From positions 1 to 54,604 of the forward strand of contig JAIOWV010000001.1 of the NCBI GenBank assembly GCA_021741945.1: a DNA stretch of 54,604 nucleotides, in the 5' to 3' direction. Origin of the DNA: Pontimonas sp. GTDB lineage: Bacteria; Actinomycetota; Actinomycetes; Actinomycetales; Microbacteriaceae. The position numbers were made by a program, and so were the translations under genes. Below are positions 7,857-16,095 of this stretch, in pieces. The stretch's first letter is position 1, and each line of letters starts with the position of its first letter. The notes below the pieces were generated by a model. It was not told the DNA's origin, ran no database searches, and worked only from the letters and a program-made list of their open reading frames with translations.

Positions 7857-7953
7857 AACTCCAGCACATCAGCTCGAGCTAGGAGTTCCCTGGGTACCAC
7901 GCCACCACACCACTGACCCGGGGTATCGTGAAAGATACGAAGAGAGGACACTC

Positions 7954-8115
7954 ATGGTCAAGAACAATCGCACCAACGAGCAGGCGCTTCGAGAGGGCCT
8001 CGCCGAAAAGGCTCGCATCACGGCAGAAAACGTGGCCCGCGAGTCTCTTGAAGAAGCCGAGCGTGAGGATCGCTTGGGAATTCACGACTCCCGCGAAGAG
8101 ACCAACAAGGCCTAG
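7954..8115 (+). CDS. Small highly charged protein (53 aa), unknown
   Basis: Begins at an ATG preceded by GAAGAGAGGA, a clear ribosome-binding site. The open frame extends upstream, but that part has non-coding character. The product ('MVKNNRTNEQALREGLAEK' … 'REETNKA') is almost entirely helical, rich in Glu, Arg and Lys, with no hydrophobic core. It could be a small coiled coil or a disordered stress protein. No family is recognised. It is divergent from the DUF305 gene. Confidence 0.6.
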   Translation: MVKNNRTNEQALREGLAEKARITAENVARESLEEAEREDRLGIHDSREETNKA

Positions 8116-8138
8116 CCCTGGCCTCCCCCGAGGTCGCG

Positions 8139-9674
8139 CTAGACCTCGAGGGTGAGTTCGGCACTGAGTGATCTCGACACACACGGATACATGATGCCCA
8201 GCTCATCCTTGTCCGCGTCACTCATGACCGAATCCAGGTGCTCCGGTTGGCCCTCAAGTACGCGGACCTCGCACGTCCCACAGACCCCTCGGTTACACGA
8301 CACGGGGAGCACAACGCCCGACTTTGCTAGGGCGCCAACGACGGTCTCTCCCGGATTCACTGCCACCGAGACCCCGCTTGTCGCCGCGAGGACCGAAAAA
8401 GCCTGTCCGACTCGTCCCGAGACTCGAACCTTCGGCTCGAACCGTTCGAGATGAAGACGCCTGGCTGGCACAATCCGCTCGAGCTCGTCGAGCACCGCTG
8501 CTGATCCACAGGCATAAACCTCTGCGGCCGGGTCAATAAGGCTGGCGAGATCCGGCCTGGAGCCCCGGTCCCCGGTTGCCCAGAGACTAACTCTCTCGCC
8601 GTACAGTTCGACCAGTTCCTCAGCAAAGAGCATGTCCTTGGCGCTTCGCGCGATGTAGAGCAGTGTCCACTCACGACTAGCTGGCAAGGCGTACAGCATG
8701 GATCGCAGAGGAGTAATCCCGATTCCGGAGGCGATGAACTGATACCTGCGCGCTGGCTTGAGTGGAAAATGGTTGCGCGGGAAATCACAGAGGATTTCGT
8801 CGCCGACGTGCAGATTCTCGTGAACCCAGGTGCTTCCTCCCCCCGGCCCACCGGTGTTTTTGACGCCTATGAGCAAGCTGTCCTGCTCAGCCGGATCGCC
8901 TGCCAACGAGTACTGGCGCTCGAGTCCATTGCCTAAGTGCAAGGTGAGGTGGGCCCCTGCCTCCCACTCAAGCTCAAGGTTCTTGTCCACCGGGGTCAGG
9001 GTGATGAGAGCAAGACCGGAACCCGAATCAACGCGGTCCACAACCCGGGCTGTGAAGTTGGAGGCTGGCATCGCCCGGATTGCGTCACCCTGTGGTGCGG
9101 CTACCGTCGCAGGGGTCTTTCTCGGTGCTGGCTTTTCTCGGCCAGCAATGATGAAGCGAATCACCACGGCCAAGGTGGCCGTCGTGATGAGAACGAGTGA
9201 AACTGCGGTGTACCAGGGGGTGCCCACATCTGTCCCCACGAGGCCTGAGTGCAATGCCACAAGCAAGAGCACGCCGTAGCTAGAGAGGTGAACTGCTTTC
9301 CAGAAAGCCTCCGGCAACCACTTCGCCAGTAACGCTGTCACCTGTATCGCTACCAGCAGCCAGAAAGCGATGACACCCAGAGCCACAGGAAGAGGTTCGA
9401 ACGAGGTAGCGAAGGGAATAAGCACATCCGCCCACCCAAAATCGATGTAGTCGTCGAGAAGAAGCGTGACAATATGCACGGCCACCATCGTCATGGCCAA
9501 ACCAGAGATGTAACGGTGGGTGACTTTGAGCCAGTCAGGATTATCCGCACCGCGCAGGATTCGGGTCTTCAACAAAATTCCCCATAGAGCTGTCACAGTG
9601 AGCAAGACCCAGGCAACTATCGCGCTAGCTCGGGTCAGAAACCACCAAATCTGCGGATCACTGAAATCAAGCAT
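8139..9674 (-). CDS. Ferric-reductase-like membrane domain fused to FNR and 2Fe-2S domains
   Basis: 511 residues in three parts. Residues 1–180: six membrane helices with His pairs 53/67 and 129/142 spaced like the bis-heme ligands of ferric reductases. About 205–410: a ferredoxin-NADP reductase-type FAD/NAD(P)H module ('ERQYSLAGDP' binds FAD; 'FIASGIGITPLRSML' binds the nucleotide). About 425–511: a plant-type [2Fe-2S] domain with Cys460, 465, 468 and 498. It should carry electrons from NAD(P)H through FAD and 2Fe-2S to membrane hemes and out of the cell, for example to ferric iron. It overlaps the upstream apbE by 8 nt. Confidence 0.88.
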   Translation of the reverse strand: MLDFSDPQIWWFLTRASAIVAWVLLTVTALWGILLKTRILRGADNPDWLKVTHRYISGLAMTMVAVHIVTLLLDDYIDFGWADVLIPFATSFEPLPVALGVIAFWLLVAIQVTALLAKWLPEAFWKAVHLSSYGVLLLVALHSGLVGTDVGTPWYTAVSLVLITTATLAVVIRFIIAGREKPAPRKTPATVAAPQGDAIRAMPASNFTARVVDRVDSGSGLALITLTPVDKNLELEWEAGAHLTLHLGNGLERQYSLAGDPAEQDSLLIGVKNTGGPGGGSTWVHENLHVGDEILCDFPRNHFPLKPARRYQFIASGIGITPLRSMLYALPASREWTLLYIARSAKDMLFAEELVELYGERVSLWATGDRGSRPDLASLIDPAAEVYACGSAAVLDELERIVPARRLHLERFEPKVRVSGRVGQAFSVLAATSGVSVAVNPGETVVGALAKSGVVLPVSCNRGVCGTCEVRVLEGQPEHLDSVMSDADKDELGIMYPCVSRSLSAELTLEV

Positions 9675-10647
9675 CCGTCACCGGCCATCCGGGTGTGGTG
9701 ACCCACTCTCCAGAAACCAGCAAGCACCCGGCTTCAAATCGGTACCGTCTCGCGAGGTCTAGTAGCGCAGCATGCCCATCGACGAAGGCGACCTTGGTCC
9801 ACATCTCGGCGTCCGCGGCGGTGGGCGCGACCACCGTGGCCTGAATCGTGTCCGAGGTCGTGCTTTTGAGCGTTCTAGGACTAACAATGTGGTGGGTCTC
9901 GCGGGAGCCAGACCGAAACCGCCGTTTCGTTACCGTCGAGGTCGCAACGCCCGAGTCTGCCACTGTGATCACACTGAGCCGCCGCGACGTGTCGAGGGGG
10001 TTTTCAATGGCCAAGCGCCAGGAGTCACCACGGGGTGAGAACCCGCTGACGCGCACATCCCCTCCCAGGTCGACAAGGACTCCCATGGCGCCGGCCTCCG
10101 TGGCCATGCGCGCAGCGATATCGGCCGCCAGGCCTTTGCCCACTCCGCCCGAATCAATCATTGTCCCGGTCGGAACCGTGAGGGTTCCAGGTCCAAGCTC
10201 AACTCCAAGCAAATTGCCCCGCGAGCGCGCCGCTTCGTGCACTCGGGTCGTGAGTTCCGGACTGACAAGCGACGTCGAATAACCCTCAGCGACCAGTGCG
10301 GGGAGAAGCGTTGGATCGAAAGCTCCATGTGTCAACGCGTGACCCCGCTTCATCGCCTCAATGAGCTCATGCGTATCCTCGGACACCGGCTGCGCAATTC
10401 CGGGGTTCATGTTGGCAACGGAGAGTTCCGACGAGTCAATGAACCGGCTCCATCGGAGCTCTAACGATTTCAAGAGATCGAACATGCGATCGGCAAGATC
10501 TGGCATCCCGCCAATGGTCAGAATTCGAGCGTTGGTTCCCATAACCCTGCCCTCTGCTGCGAAGGAGCGTGGACCAGACGTCTCGGAGAACAGCGCTGAA
10601 TGAATCGCCGAGGCCACAGGGTCAGACAGCGAGGTGAGTTGTGTCAT
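9667..10647 (-). CDS. apbE: FAD:protein FMN transferase (ApbE family)
   Basis: 326 residues. 'GRVMGTNARI' near the N-terminus, 'FDPTLLPAL', 'MIDSGGVGKGLAADIAA' (flavin/Mg site) and 'LVDLGGDVRVSG' are the ApbE landmarks. The family attaches FMN to a Thr/Ser in a D-x-x-T/S-G-A-T/S motif of a partner redox protein. No such motif or FMN-binding domain is visible in any neighbouring product, so its substrate is either encoded elsewhere or is unusual. No signal peptide is visible, unlike exported ApbE proteins. It sits 3 nt after the Ala/Pro-rich gene and overlaps the reductase gene. Confidence 0.88.
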   Translation of the reverse strand: MTQLTSLSDPVASAIHSALFSETSGPRSFAAEGRVMGTNARILTIGGMPDLADRMFDLLKSLELRWSRFIDSSELSVANMNPGIAQPVSEDTHELIEAMKRGHALTHGAFDPTLLPALVAEGYSTSLVSPELTTRVHEAARSRGNLLGVELGPGTLTVPTGTMIDSGGVGKGLAADIAARMATEAGAMGVLVDLGGDVRVSGFSPRGDSWRLAIENPLDTSRRLSVITVADSGVATSTVTKRRFRSGSRETHHIVSPRTLKSTTSDTIQATVVAPTAADAEMWTKVAFVDGHAALLDLARRYRFEAGCLLVSGEWVTTPGWPVTDA

Positions 10648-10650
10648 CGA

Positions 10651-11079
10651 CTAGGAACCCGCGGTGACGGCGTCGACCGGAGCCGGAGCGGGCGCTGGAG
10701 CAGCAGGTGCCGCTTCGGGGGCAGGAGCGGGCGCTGGAGCAGCGGGTGCCGCTTCGGGCGCGGGGGCCGGAGCCGCTGCCGGAGCCGTCGGCGTTGAGGC
10801 GACAGCCGGGGCCGGCGATGCCTTCTGCACTGGCGTGCTAGCCGTCGCTGGCGATTCAGGAAGCGGGGTCAGTGCGGCAACCTCTTGACGAACCTGGGTG
10901 TGGATTGCCAGGGCGATTGCGTCCCTGAGCGCAGCCTCTTGCGCGGCACGCTCCTGCTGTTGGATCTCGGCCGCTGCCGACTGCGAACTGAGCACGCTTG
11001 TGAGGCCGACAACTGCGACGGACGTTGCGAAGGTGAAGAACTGACGGGTTATCGCACCCGTCGCGTTACTAGTCGTCAT
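10651..11079 (-). CDS. Exported Ala/Pro-rich protein, unknown
   Basis: 142 residues from the ATG at 11079; the longer open frame upstream merely reads the Asp-codon repeat of the next gene in another frame (Thr/Met runs). Residues 1–37 look like a signal peptide ('FFTFATSVAVVGLTSVLSSQ', then SAAA). A Gln/Glu/Ala helix follows ('EIQQQERAAQEAALRDAIAL'), then an Ala/Pro linker made of a 13-residue repeat. There is no FMN-binding or heme motif. It overlaps the poly-Asp gene by 11 nt and precedes apbE by 3 nt, so it belongs to the redox operon. It may be a wall-spanning spacer or scaffold; that is a guess. Confidence 0.65.
   Translation of the reverse strand: MTTSNATGAITRQFFTFATSVAVVGLTSVLSSQSAAAEIQQQERAAQEAALRDAIALAIHTQVRQEVAALTPLPESPATASTPVQKASPAPAVASTPTAPAAAPAPAPEAAPAAPAPAPAPEAAPAAPAPAPAPVDAVTAGS
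10685..10758. repeat. 39-bp tandem repeat in Ala/Pro linker
   Basis: Two copies with a 39-bp period (10685–10719 and 10724–10758 are the matching cores, one mismatch), encoding a 13-residue Ala/Pro/Glu unit. Copy number could vary by slippage without shifting the frame. Confidence 0.75.
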
Positions 11080-11488
11080 CGTCGTCGTGGTCCTCGTCGT
11101 CGTGGTCGTCGTCATCGTCGTCGTGGTCGTCGTCATCGTCATCGTCGTCGTCATCGTCGCTCTCTGAATACGACGACCCGCTCGATGTCCCATCGACCGG
11201 CGCAGTCTGGATTGGAGCAACAGTTGTCGGGGGCGGGGACACTTGCCGAGTGCTCGTAGCCTCCGGGCTCACTGCCTCGGTGGGGATTGTCTCAATCGGG
11301 GTCTGCGGACTCTCCGGGGCCAGTTCGGAAGGGGTGGCCGTGGCAGGGTCGGGGAGCAGAACTTCACTCGCCGCGATGAGAGGTGACGAATTGGTGTCGA
11401 CGAGCGCTTGGGTGTTGGCGACCACTGCGGCCGAGCCGGTACCGAGGATGCCGATTATGCCGAGGCCTATCAATATGTTGTTTGACAT
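11069..11488 (-). CDS. Secreted or anchored protein with poly-Asp/His tail
   Basis: 139 residues. N-terminal hydrophobic segment 'ILIGLGIIGILGTGSAAVVA' acts as signal or anchor. A Pro/Thr/Ser-rich middle (about 45–105) follows. The last 29 residues (111–139) are 25 Asp, 3 His and 1 Glu, a strong polyanionic, potentially cation-binding tail. The start has TAGCCT 6 nt upstream. It is the first gene of the run leading to apbE and the reductase, and is divergent from a two-component system. Likely roles are extracellular iron or calcium binding; no homologous family is recognised. Confidence 0.75.
   Translation of the reverse strand: MSNNILIGLGIIGILGTGSAAVVANTQALVDTNSSPLIAASEVLLPDPATATPSELAPESPQTPIETIPTEAVSPEATSTRQVSPPPTTVAPIQTAPVDGTSSGSSYSESDDDDDDDDDDDHDDDDDDHDDEDHDDDDD
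11072..11158. repeat. Asp-codon (GAC/GAT) trinucleotide tract
   Basis: 87 nt of near-pure GTC/ATC triplets (GAC/GAT on the coding strand), broken by three His codons and one Glu codon. It encodes the poly-Asp tail. The mix of GAC and GAT suggests selection on the protein as well as slippage. Confidence 0.9.
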
Positions 11489-11494
11489 GCTTTG

Positions 11495-11500
11495 AGGCTA
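11495..11500 (-). promoter_or_regulatory. -10 hexamer, leaderless redox-cluster promoter
   Basis: TAGCCT on the minus strand with exactly 6 nt to the ATG at 11488. It would drive the poly-Asp, Ala/Pro, apbE and reductase genes. Confidence 0.5.
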
Positions 11501-11609
11501 CGTCCAGCACACCCAAGGAATTGCAGGACAATTTCCAAGAAACGTCCAAATTTTTCCCGAATAACGGGCCAAACACCCTCGCGCGAATTATCCGCACCCG
11601 AGGGCGCGA

Positions 11610-11615
11610 CAGAAT
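11610..11615 (+). promoter_or_regulatory. -10 hexamer, response-regulator gene
   Basis: CAGAAT with 6 nt to the GTG at 11622. It matches the last four positions of TATAAT-type hexamers except one but lacks the initial T, so it is weaker than the other examples. Confidence 0.35.
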
Positions 11616-11621
11616 AGGCGC

Positions 11622-12296
11622 GTGAAGGTTCTTCTCATCGAAGATGACCCGTCAATCGCGGGTGCGATCGTGGACGCCCTCGAGGCAGTCTCCTGGAGCG
11701 TGACTCCAGCACGGTCGGGCCACGACGGTCTTGAATTATTGGCACGGGGTGGTTGGGACGTCGTCCTACTTGATCTTGGGCTACCAGATCTCGATGGCAC
11801 TGACGTCACCCGAGTTGCCCGACAGACCACCAACACACCCATCATCGTCATCAGCGCTCGCGGCGATGAGGCCGATCGGGTCTTGGCGCTCGAATTAGGT
11901 GCCGATGATTACCTCGTGAAGCCCTTTGGCATGAGAGAACTCCTCGCCCGAATCCGCGCAGTCCATCGACGGTTCTCCGTCGCGGCAGAGCCGAGCGAAG
12001 AATCCACTCTCACGGTCGGCCAACTCCAGGTCGATGTGCGCCAGAGGCGCGCCTTCCTCGAGGGCACGGAACTAACGTTGACGCCGAAGGAGTTTGACGT
12101 TCTCGCTTATTTGGCGGCGGATCCAGACACCGCTCACCGGCGGGAAACGATACTTCAAGACGTCTGGGACATGAATTGGTACGGAAGCACGAAGACTCTT
12201 GATGCCCACGTTGCATCTGTGCGCAAGAAGCTAGGAAATCCTGATTGGATTCAGGCCGTCCGTGGAGTGGGGTTCCGGCTCCATGAGCCGCAATGA
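11622..12296 (+). CDS. OmpR/PhoB-family response regulator
   Basis: 224 residues. Receiver domain 1–115 with the acidic pocket 'LLIEDD' (Glu7-Asp8-Asp9), phospho-acceptor Asp51 in 'VVLLDLGLPDLDG' and 'YLVKPFG' lysine loop. Winged-helix DNA-binding domain about 128–222 ('LTLTPKEFDVLAYLA', 'VRKKLGNPDWIQAVRGVGFRL'). It overlaps its histidine kinase by 4 nt. Being divergent from the redox cluster across a 133-bp gap, it is the obvious candidate regulator of that cluster; this is an inference from layout. Confidence 0.95.
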   Translation: MKVLLIEDDPSIAGAIVDALEAVSWSVTPARSGHDGLELLARGGWDVVLLDLGLPDLDGTDVTRVARQTTNTPIIVISARGDEADRVLALELGADDYLVKPFGMRELLARIRAVHRRFSVAAEPSEESTLTVGQLQVDVRQRRAFLEGTELTLTPKEFDVLAYLAADPDTAHRRETILQDVWDMNWYGSTKTLDAHVASVRKKLGNPDWIQAVRGVGFRLHEPQ

Positions 12297-13681
12297 GACG
12301 GCTTCTCCTCGCGAGTTTTCTCGGCATCGTGCTTATCGCGCTAGCGGCATCGACCCTGCCCTTTGCGATTTTTATCCAGGGCGTTGAACGCGACCGGCTA
12401 CTGACCGGACTAGAACGAGACGCTTTCGTTCTCGCCGGCCGTGCCGAAGAAGCTCTGGAGTCGCTAACCCCCACCGACCTCAGTCCGGTCCGCGACCTCG
12501 CCAAGGCCTACCGCGAAGCCGGTGGGGCGCGGGTGGTGATTGTGGATCGCTCAGGAATCGCCGTAGTCACCAATGACCCCGAGGAAAACCGGGTTGGCAT
12601 CAGCTACGCCAATCGCCCCGAGTTTCTCGAAGCGCTCTCCGGTTCTGTGGCCACGGGCGAGCGATTCTCCGAAACCCTGAATCTGACACTCGTTTATGTG
12701 GCAGTCCCAGTCTTTAGCGGTGACGAGGTTTTGGGCGCAGTTCGCTTGACCTTTGATAAAGCCGCGATCGACAAAGAAGTGAACCGGCAACTCTCGGGAA
12801 TTGGCTTGGTGGCGCTGACCACGCTCGCCCTCGGTGCCATCCTGGCCCTGATTCTCTCGAGGACTCTGGCGCGAGGCCTGAAAGAGCTTGACGAGGCGGC
12901 AGCCGCCATCTCACGTGGCGATCTGTCTGCTCGCGCGAGGGAAGATGTTGGACCCAGCGACAGCCGCGCACTGGCCCGGGCGTTCAACGCAATGGCCGAC
13001 CGTGTAAGCGTCCTAGTCGAGGAGCAGAAGCGATTTGCGTTCGATGCCTCCCACCAGCTGCGCACCCCCCTCACCGCAATCATGTTGAGGATTGAGGGCT
13101 TAAGGGCATCGCTTGCGTCAACACCAAAAATGGACGAGCGCTTCGACGCTATTGAGGCAGAAGTGGCTCGACTCAACCGTCTCATCGATGGCCTACTGGC
13201 ACTCGGACGCGCCGGAGCAGGTAGTGAGGTGATCGAACTCGTCGATGCCTCTGCCGTCTGTGCCGAGCGAATCGCTAGCTGGCGAAACCTGGCCGAGGAG
13301 GCTGGCAAACAGATCAGCGCCACAATCGAGCAGGGGCTCGAAGTCTGGGCGGCGCCTACTGCACTCGAACAGATTGTTGATGTCTTTCTGGATAACGCGG
13401 TGGCAGTTGAGCCGGCAGGGGGCACGGTGAATGTGACCCTAAGTAGGGCTGGCACTACAACAACCATCAGTGTTGAGGACAATGGCCCGGGGCTGTCCGC
13501 CGAGCACGAGAAACGCGCGTTCGACCGGTTCTGGCGCGGACCTAATGACTATGAGGGAACTGGTCTCGGCCTTGCGATTGCACAGCAGCTCGCAGCCAGG
13601 AGCGGCGCCACACTGTCACTCACCAACCGACCGGCGGGCGGAGCCATCGCACAGGCGGTATTCCGAGCGGCCGACTCGTAG
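12293..13681 (+). CDS. Sensor histidine kinase
   Basis: 462 residues. Two membrane helices (about 5–28 and 169–189) enclose an extracellular sensor of about 140 residues ('ARVVIVDRSGIAVVTNDP' resembles a dCache/PAS-like fold). Then come HAMP (190–240) and a DHp helix with phospho-His254 in 'ASHQLRTPL'. The ATPase domain has N box 'VDVFLDNAV', G1 'VEDNGPGLS' and G2 'GTGLGLAIAQQL'. The ATGA overlap with the response regulator shows the partnership. The signal is unknown; neighbouring redox genes suggest metal or redox state. Confidence 0.93.
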   Translation: MRRLLLASFLGIVLIALAASTLPFAIFIQGVERDRLLTGLERDAFVLAGRAEEALESLTPTDLSPVRDLAKAYREAGGARVVIVDRSGIAVVTNDPEENRVGISYANRPEFLEALSGSVATGERFSETLNLTLVYVAVPVFSGDEVLGAVRLTFDKAAIDKEVNRQLSGIGLVALTTLALGAILALILSRTLARGLKELDEAAAAISRGDLSARAREDVGPSDSRALARAFNAMADRVSVLVEEQKRFAFDASHQLRTPLTAIMLRIEGLRASLASTPKMDERFDAIEAEVARLNRLIDGLLALGRAGAGSEVIELVDASAVCAERIASWRNLAEEAGKQISATIEQGLEVWAAPTALEQIVDVFLDNAVAVEPAGGTVNVTLSRAGTTTTISVEDNGPGLSAEHEKRAFDRFWRGPNDYEGTGLGLAIAQQLAARSGATLSLTNRPAGGAIAQAVFRAADS

Positions 13682-13793
13682 GCAGGACCACCTCGCTCGC
13701 ACTGGCGGACAGGCCAGGCCGCAGATCCCGCCCTAGACTCGGGAAGACACCCCGCTCTCCAGGACCGTAACTCAATCGGTGAGGAACACCACC

Positions 13794-15440
13794 ATGGCAT
13801 CAACTCGTAAGCGCTGGATTGGCCTGCTCTTCATTTCGCTAGCCATTTCGCTGGTCATCATCGATGGAACCATCGTCAATACGATTTTCCCCGAGATTAT
13901 TGGAGACCTTGGACTGAGCTCCACCGAGGTCCAATGGGTTCAAGAAAGCTACGTCTTGGTCTTTGCGGCGACCCTCCTCGTGTGGGGATCACTGGCTGAC
14001 CGATTTGGTCGACGTCTGGTGCTGCTTGTTGGGATTGTCATTTTTGTCGCGGCATCGGTGTGGGCTGGCTCCGCAGACACTGCAAGTAGCCTCATTCTCG
14101 CTCGGGTGATTCAAGGCTTCGGCGGCGCGATGGTGTTGCCCACGACGCTCTCGCTGGTGAATGCGACCTTCCAAGGCAGGGAGCGTGGGATCGCCTTTGC
14201 TGTGTGGGGTTCGACTATTGGTGGCATGGTGGCTGTAGGACCCGTTCTGGGAGGCTGGCTTGCTACCGACTTCACCTGGCGGTGGGCATTTCTGATCAAT
14301 GTCCCGCTTGGCATCCTGATCATCGCAGGCCTCGTTCTGTATGTCTTCGAGTCAAAGGCACCTGGGGCCAAGCAGCCCATCGACTGGGTCGGGGCGGCTC
14401 TCTCCATAGTGCTTTTCGGGCCACTTGTCTTCGGACTGATTGAAGGTCGCGTCTATGGGTGGTGGTTGGTTAACCCGAAGAACAGTTTCCAAGTTGGCGA
14501 TCTGATCTGGCCTGCGGGTGGGATCTCAGTCATTCCGGTCGCGCTGGCGATCGCAGTAGTGGCGGGCATCGTCTTTGTCTGGTGGGAAACGAAGCGTGAG
14601 CGAAACAACAAGAGCGTCCTCCTCGACTTGAAGCTTTATCGCATCGCGTCCTTTAGGAACGGAACTGTCGCAGCACTCATCATCTCCATGGGCGAATTTG
14701 GCTTAATATTTGCGATTCCCCTTTGGTTACAAAATGTGATTGGGATGACACCGATTGGCGCTGGCCTGGTGCTTCTCTTTCTTGCCGGCGGCGCTTTCGT
14801 TGCCTCTGGAGTGGGAGGGGCTCTCTCTGGCAAACTTCCGGCAGCCCGTGCGGTCCAACTTGGTGTGGGTCTTGAAATTGTCGGAATCGTCGGATTCGGT
14901 CTCGTCGCTGCAAGCGACACAGGGTGGGTCGCTATCGCACCATTCCTGTTCCTCTACGGCATCGGTGTCGGGCTTGCGACAGCGCAACTGACCGGTGTCA
15001 TCATGGTCGACGTTCCCATGGAGAAGACCGGCCAAGGATCCGGCTCACAATCCACAGCGCGTCAGGTTGGCTCAGCGCTGGGCATCGCGGTGATCGGCAC
15101 CATGTTGTTCACCGGAACGGAAGCCTCACTCGAGGACCGACTCACCACGCTGGGCGTCTCTGCCACAGCGCAGACTGGCATTGTCGAATCGGTGGTGGAC
15201 TCCGCCGGTGGCGTGATCCCTGGACTCACCGAGGCGCTGACCGCTCAAGCGGTCGAGGCCTCAGTCGCCGAGGAAATCCAGCGGGCCAGCGGCGAGGCGC
15301 TCACCGACGGCGCGAGAAGCGCATCCTTCTTCGCAGCGGGGTTTCTTGTGCTTGGACTGTTGGCTTCATTCCGATTAGGGACCCAAACCCCACCGGGCAC
15401 CGAGCGGTCGCGCAAGCCAGAATCGAAAGAGCTGGCCTAG
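13794..15440 (+). CDS. MFS drug efflux transporter, DHA2 (EmrB/QacA) type
   Basis: 548 residues with about fourteen membrane helices, the size of DHA2 pumps. Motif A is 'GSLADRFGRRLVLLVG', motif C region 'GPVLGGWLATDFTWRWAFLINVPLG', and 'DGTIVNTIFPEI' is the helix-1 DHA2 signature. The ATG at 13794 has GTGAGGA upstream; the in-frame GTG at 13779 is less likely. Long cytoplasmic or extracellular loop near residues 450–500. It probably exports hydrophobic toxic compounds by proton antiport. Confidence 0.92.
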   Translation: MASTRKRWIGLLFISLAISLVIIDGTIVNTIFPEIIGDLGLSSTEVQWVQESYVLVFAATLLVWGSLADRFGRRLVLLVGIVIFVAASVWAGSADTASSLILARVIQGFGGAMVLPTTLSLVNATFQGRERGIAFAVWGSTIGGMVAVGPVLGGWLATDFTWRWAFLINVPLGILIIAGLVLYVFESKAPGAKQPIDWVGAALSIVLFGPLVFGLIEGRVYGWWLVNPKNSFQVGDLIWPAGGISVIPVALAIAVVAGIVFVWWETKRERNNKSVLLDLKLYRIASFRNGTVAALIISMGEFGLIFAIPLWLQNVIGMTPIGAGLVLLFLAGGAFVASGVGGALSGKLPAARAVQLGVGLEIVGIVGFGLVAASDTGWVAIAPFLFLYGIGVGLATAQLTGVIMVDVPMEKTGQGSGSQSTARQVGSALGIAVIGTMLFTGTEASLEDRLTTLGVSATAQTGIVESVVDSAGGVIPGLTEALTAQAVEASVAEEIQRASGEALTDGARSASFFAAGFLVLGLLASFRLGTQTPPGTERSRKPESKELA

Positions 15441-15483
15441 GACCCAACTTCATTGCTCGTGAGGCACGATGCGCCCCCCGAGC

Positions 15484-15993
15484 TCAGAGTCCCGCTAGTT
15501 TCGGCTTGGCGCGGCCAAACCAGGAAAGTGACCTGGTGACGGGCTTCATTCTGCGCCCATAGGCATCTTCAAAATGAACCGTCGCGGTGAGCTGCGATAG
15601 GCGCTCTCTCACGCCCAACCTAGCCACCTGATAATCCTTGTCCTCAGGGTTTCCCTCGAGCGCGATGACGACGACCTCTTCGCCAGGCAAGACCGCCACC
15701 GACACGAGCTCCTCGAAGTAGGTTTCCCAGGCAGTCTCAGGCCCGAGGTCAGGCATTGCTGAAATCAAGTTCGGGAACTCAAGCGAACCGTCGGTCGCCT
15801 CGAATTTACGAATCACCAGTGGACCCAAGCCGGCGTTCGAGATTCTCACGGCCACACGGTTCTCATAGTCGTGAAACTTGATTTGACCGATCGGCTTCAA
15901 GGACAAGAAATTGTGGCGCCGCTGAAGCAGCGCTGTGTAGGCGGCAAGTCCAATCGCAGCAACACCAATGAACAGTTCCAGACTGAAGTCCAT
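15484..15993 (-). CDS. Unknown protein with one N-terminal membrane helix
   Basis: 169 residues: membrane helix at 6–24 ('LFIGVAAIGLAAYTALL'), then a soluble beta-rich domain ('IGQIKFHDYENRVAVRISNAGLGPLVIRKF'), which resembles the immunoglobulin-like C-terminal domains of small membrane-anchored proteins of phage-defence and hypothetical families. No catalytic motif is visible. It stands alone, convergent with the MFS gene and just outside the left edge of the putative tRNA-Thr island. Confidence 0.65.
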   Translation of the reverse strand: MDFSLELFIGVAAIGLAAYTALLQRRHNFLSLKPIGQIKFHDYENRVAVRISNAGLGPLVIRKFEATDGSLEFPNLISAMPDLGPETAWETYFEELVSVAVLPGEEVVVIALEGNPEDKDYQVARLGVRERLSQLTATVHFEDAYGRRMKPVTRSLSWFGRAKPKLAGL

Positions 15994-16052
15994 GCCTTTG
16001 TTTCTAGCATCAGATCGTCTGGAATGTGGTCAACCTGCGTCCACGTTCGCCC

Positions 16053-16078
16053 GGGCCGCCTGCGGGAATCGAACCCGC
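16053..16078. repeat. Left attachment-like repeat (tRNA-Thr 3' fragment)
   Basis: 26 bp identical, in direct orientation, to 20299–20324, the acceptor/T-arm end of tRNA-Thr(CGT). No rest of a tRNA follows it: beyond 16078 the sequence enters the 3' end of the surface-protein gene. This is what an att duplication at the distal end of an integrated element looks like. Confidence 0.8.
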
Positions 16079-16095
16079 CTTGGCGTATCGGCGAC

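Noticed and set aside
7923..7938. GTATC-N6-GATAC dyad before the 53-aa gene
   Set aside because: Only 5-bp arms; expected by chance in a sequence of this length.
11080..11220. Thr/Met-run extension of the Ala/Pro-rich protein
   Set aside because: It only reads the Asp-codon repeat of the poly-Asp gene in another frame; the ATG at 11079 gives a proper signal peptide.
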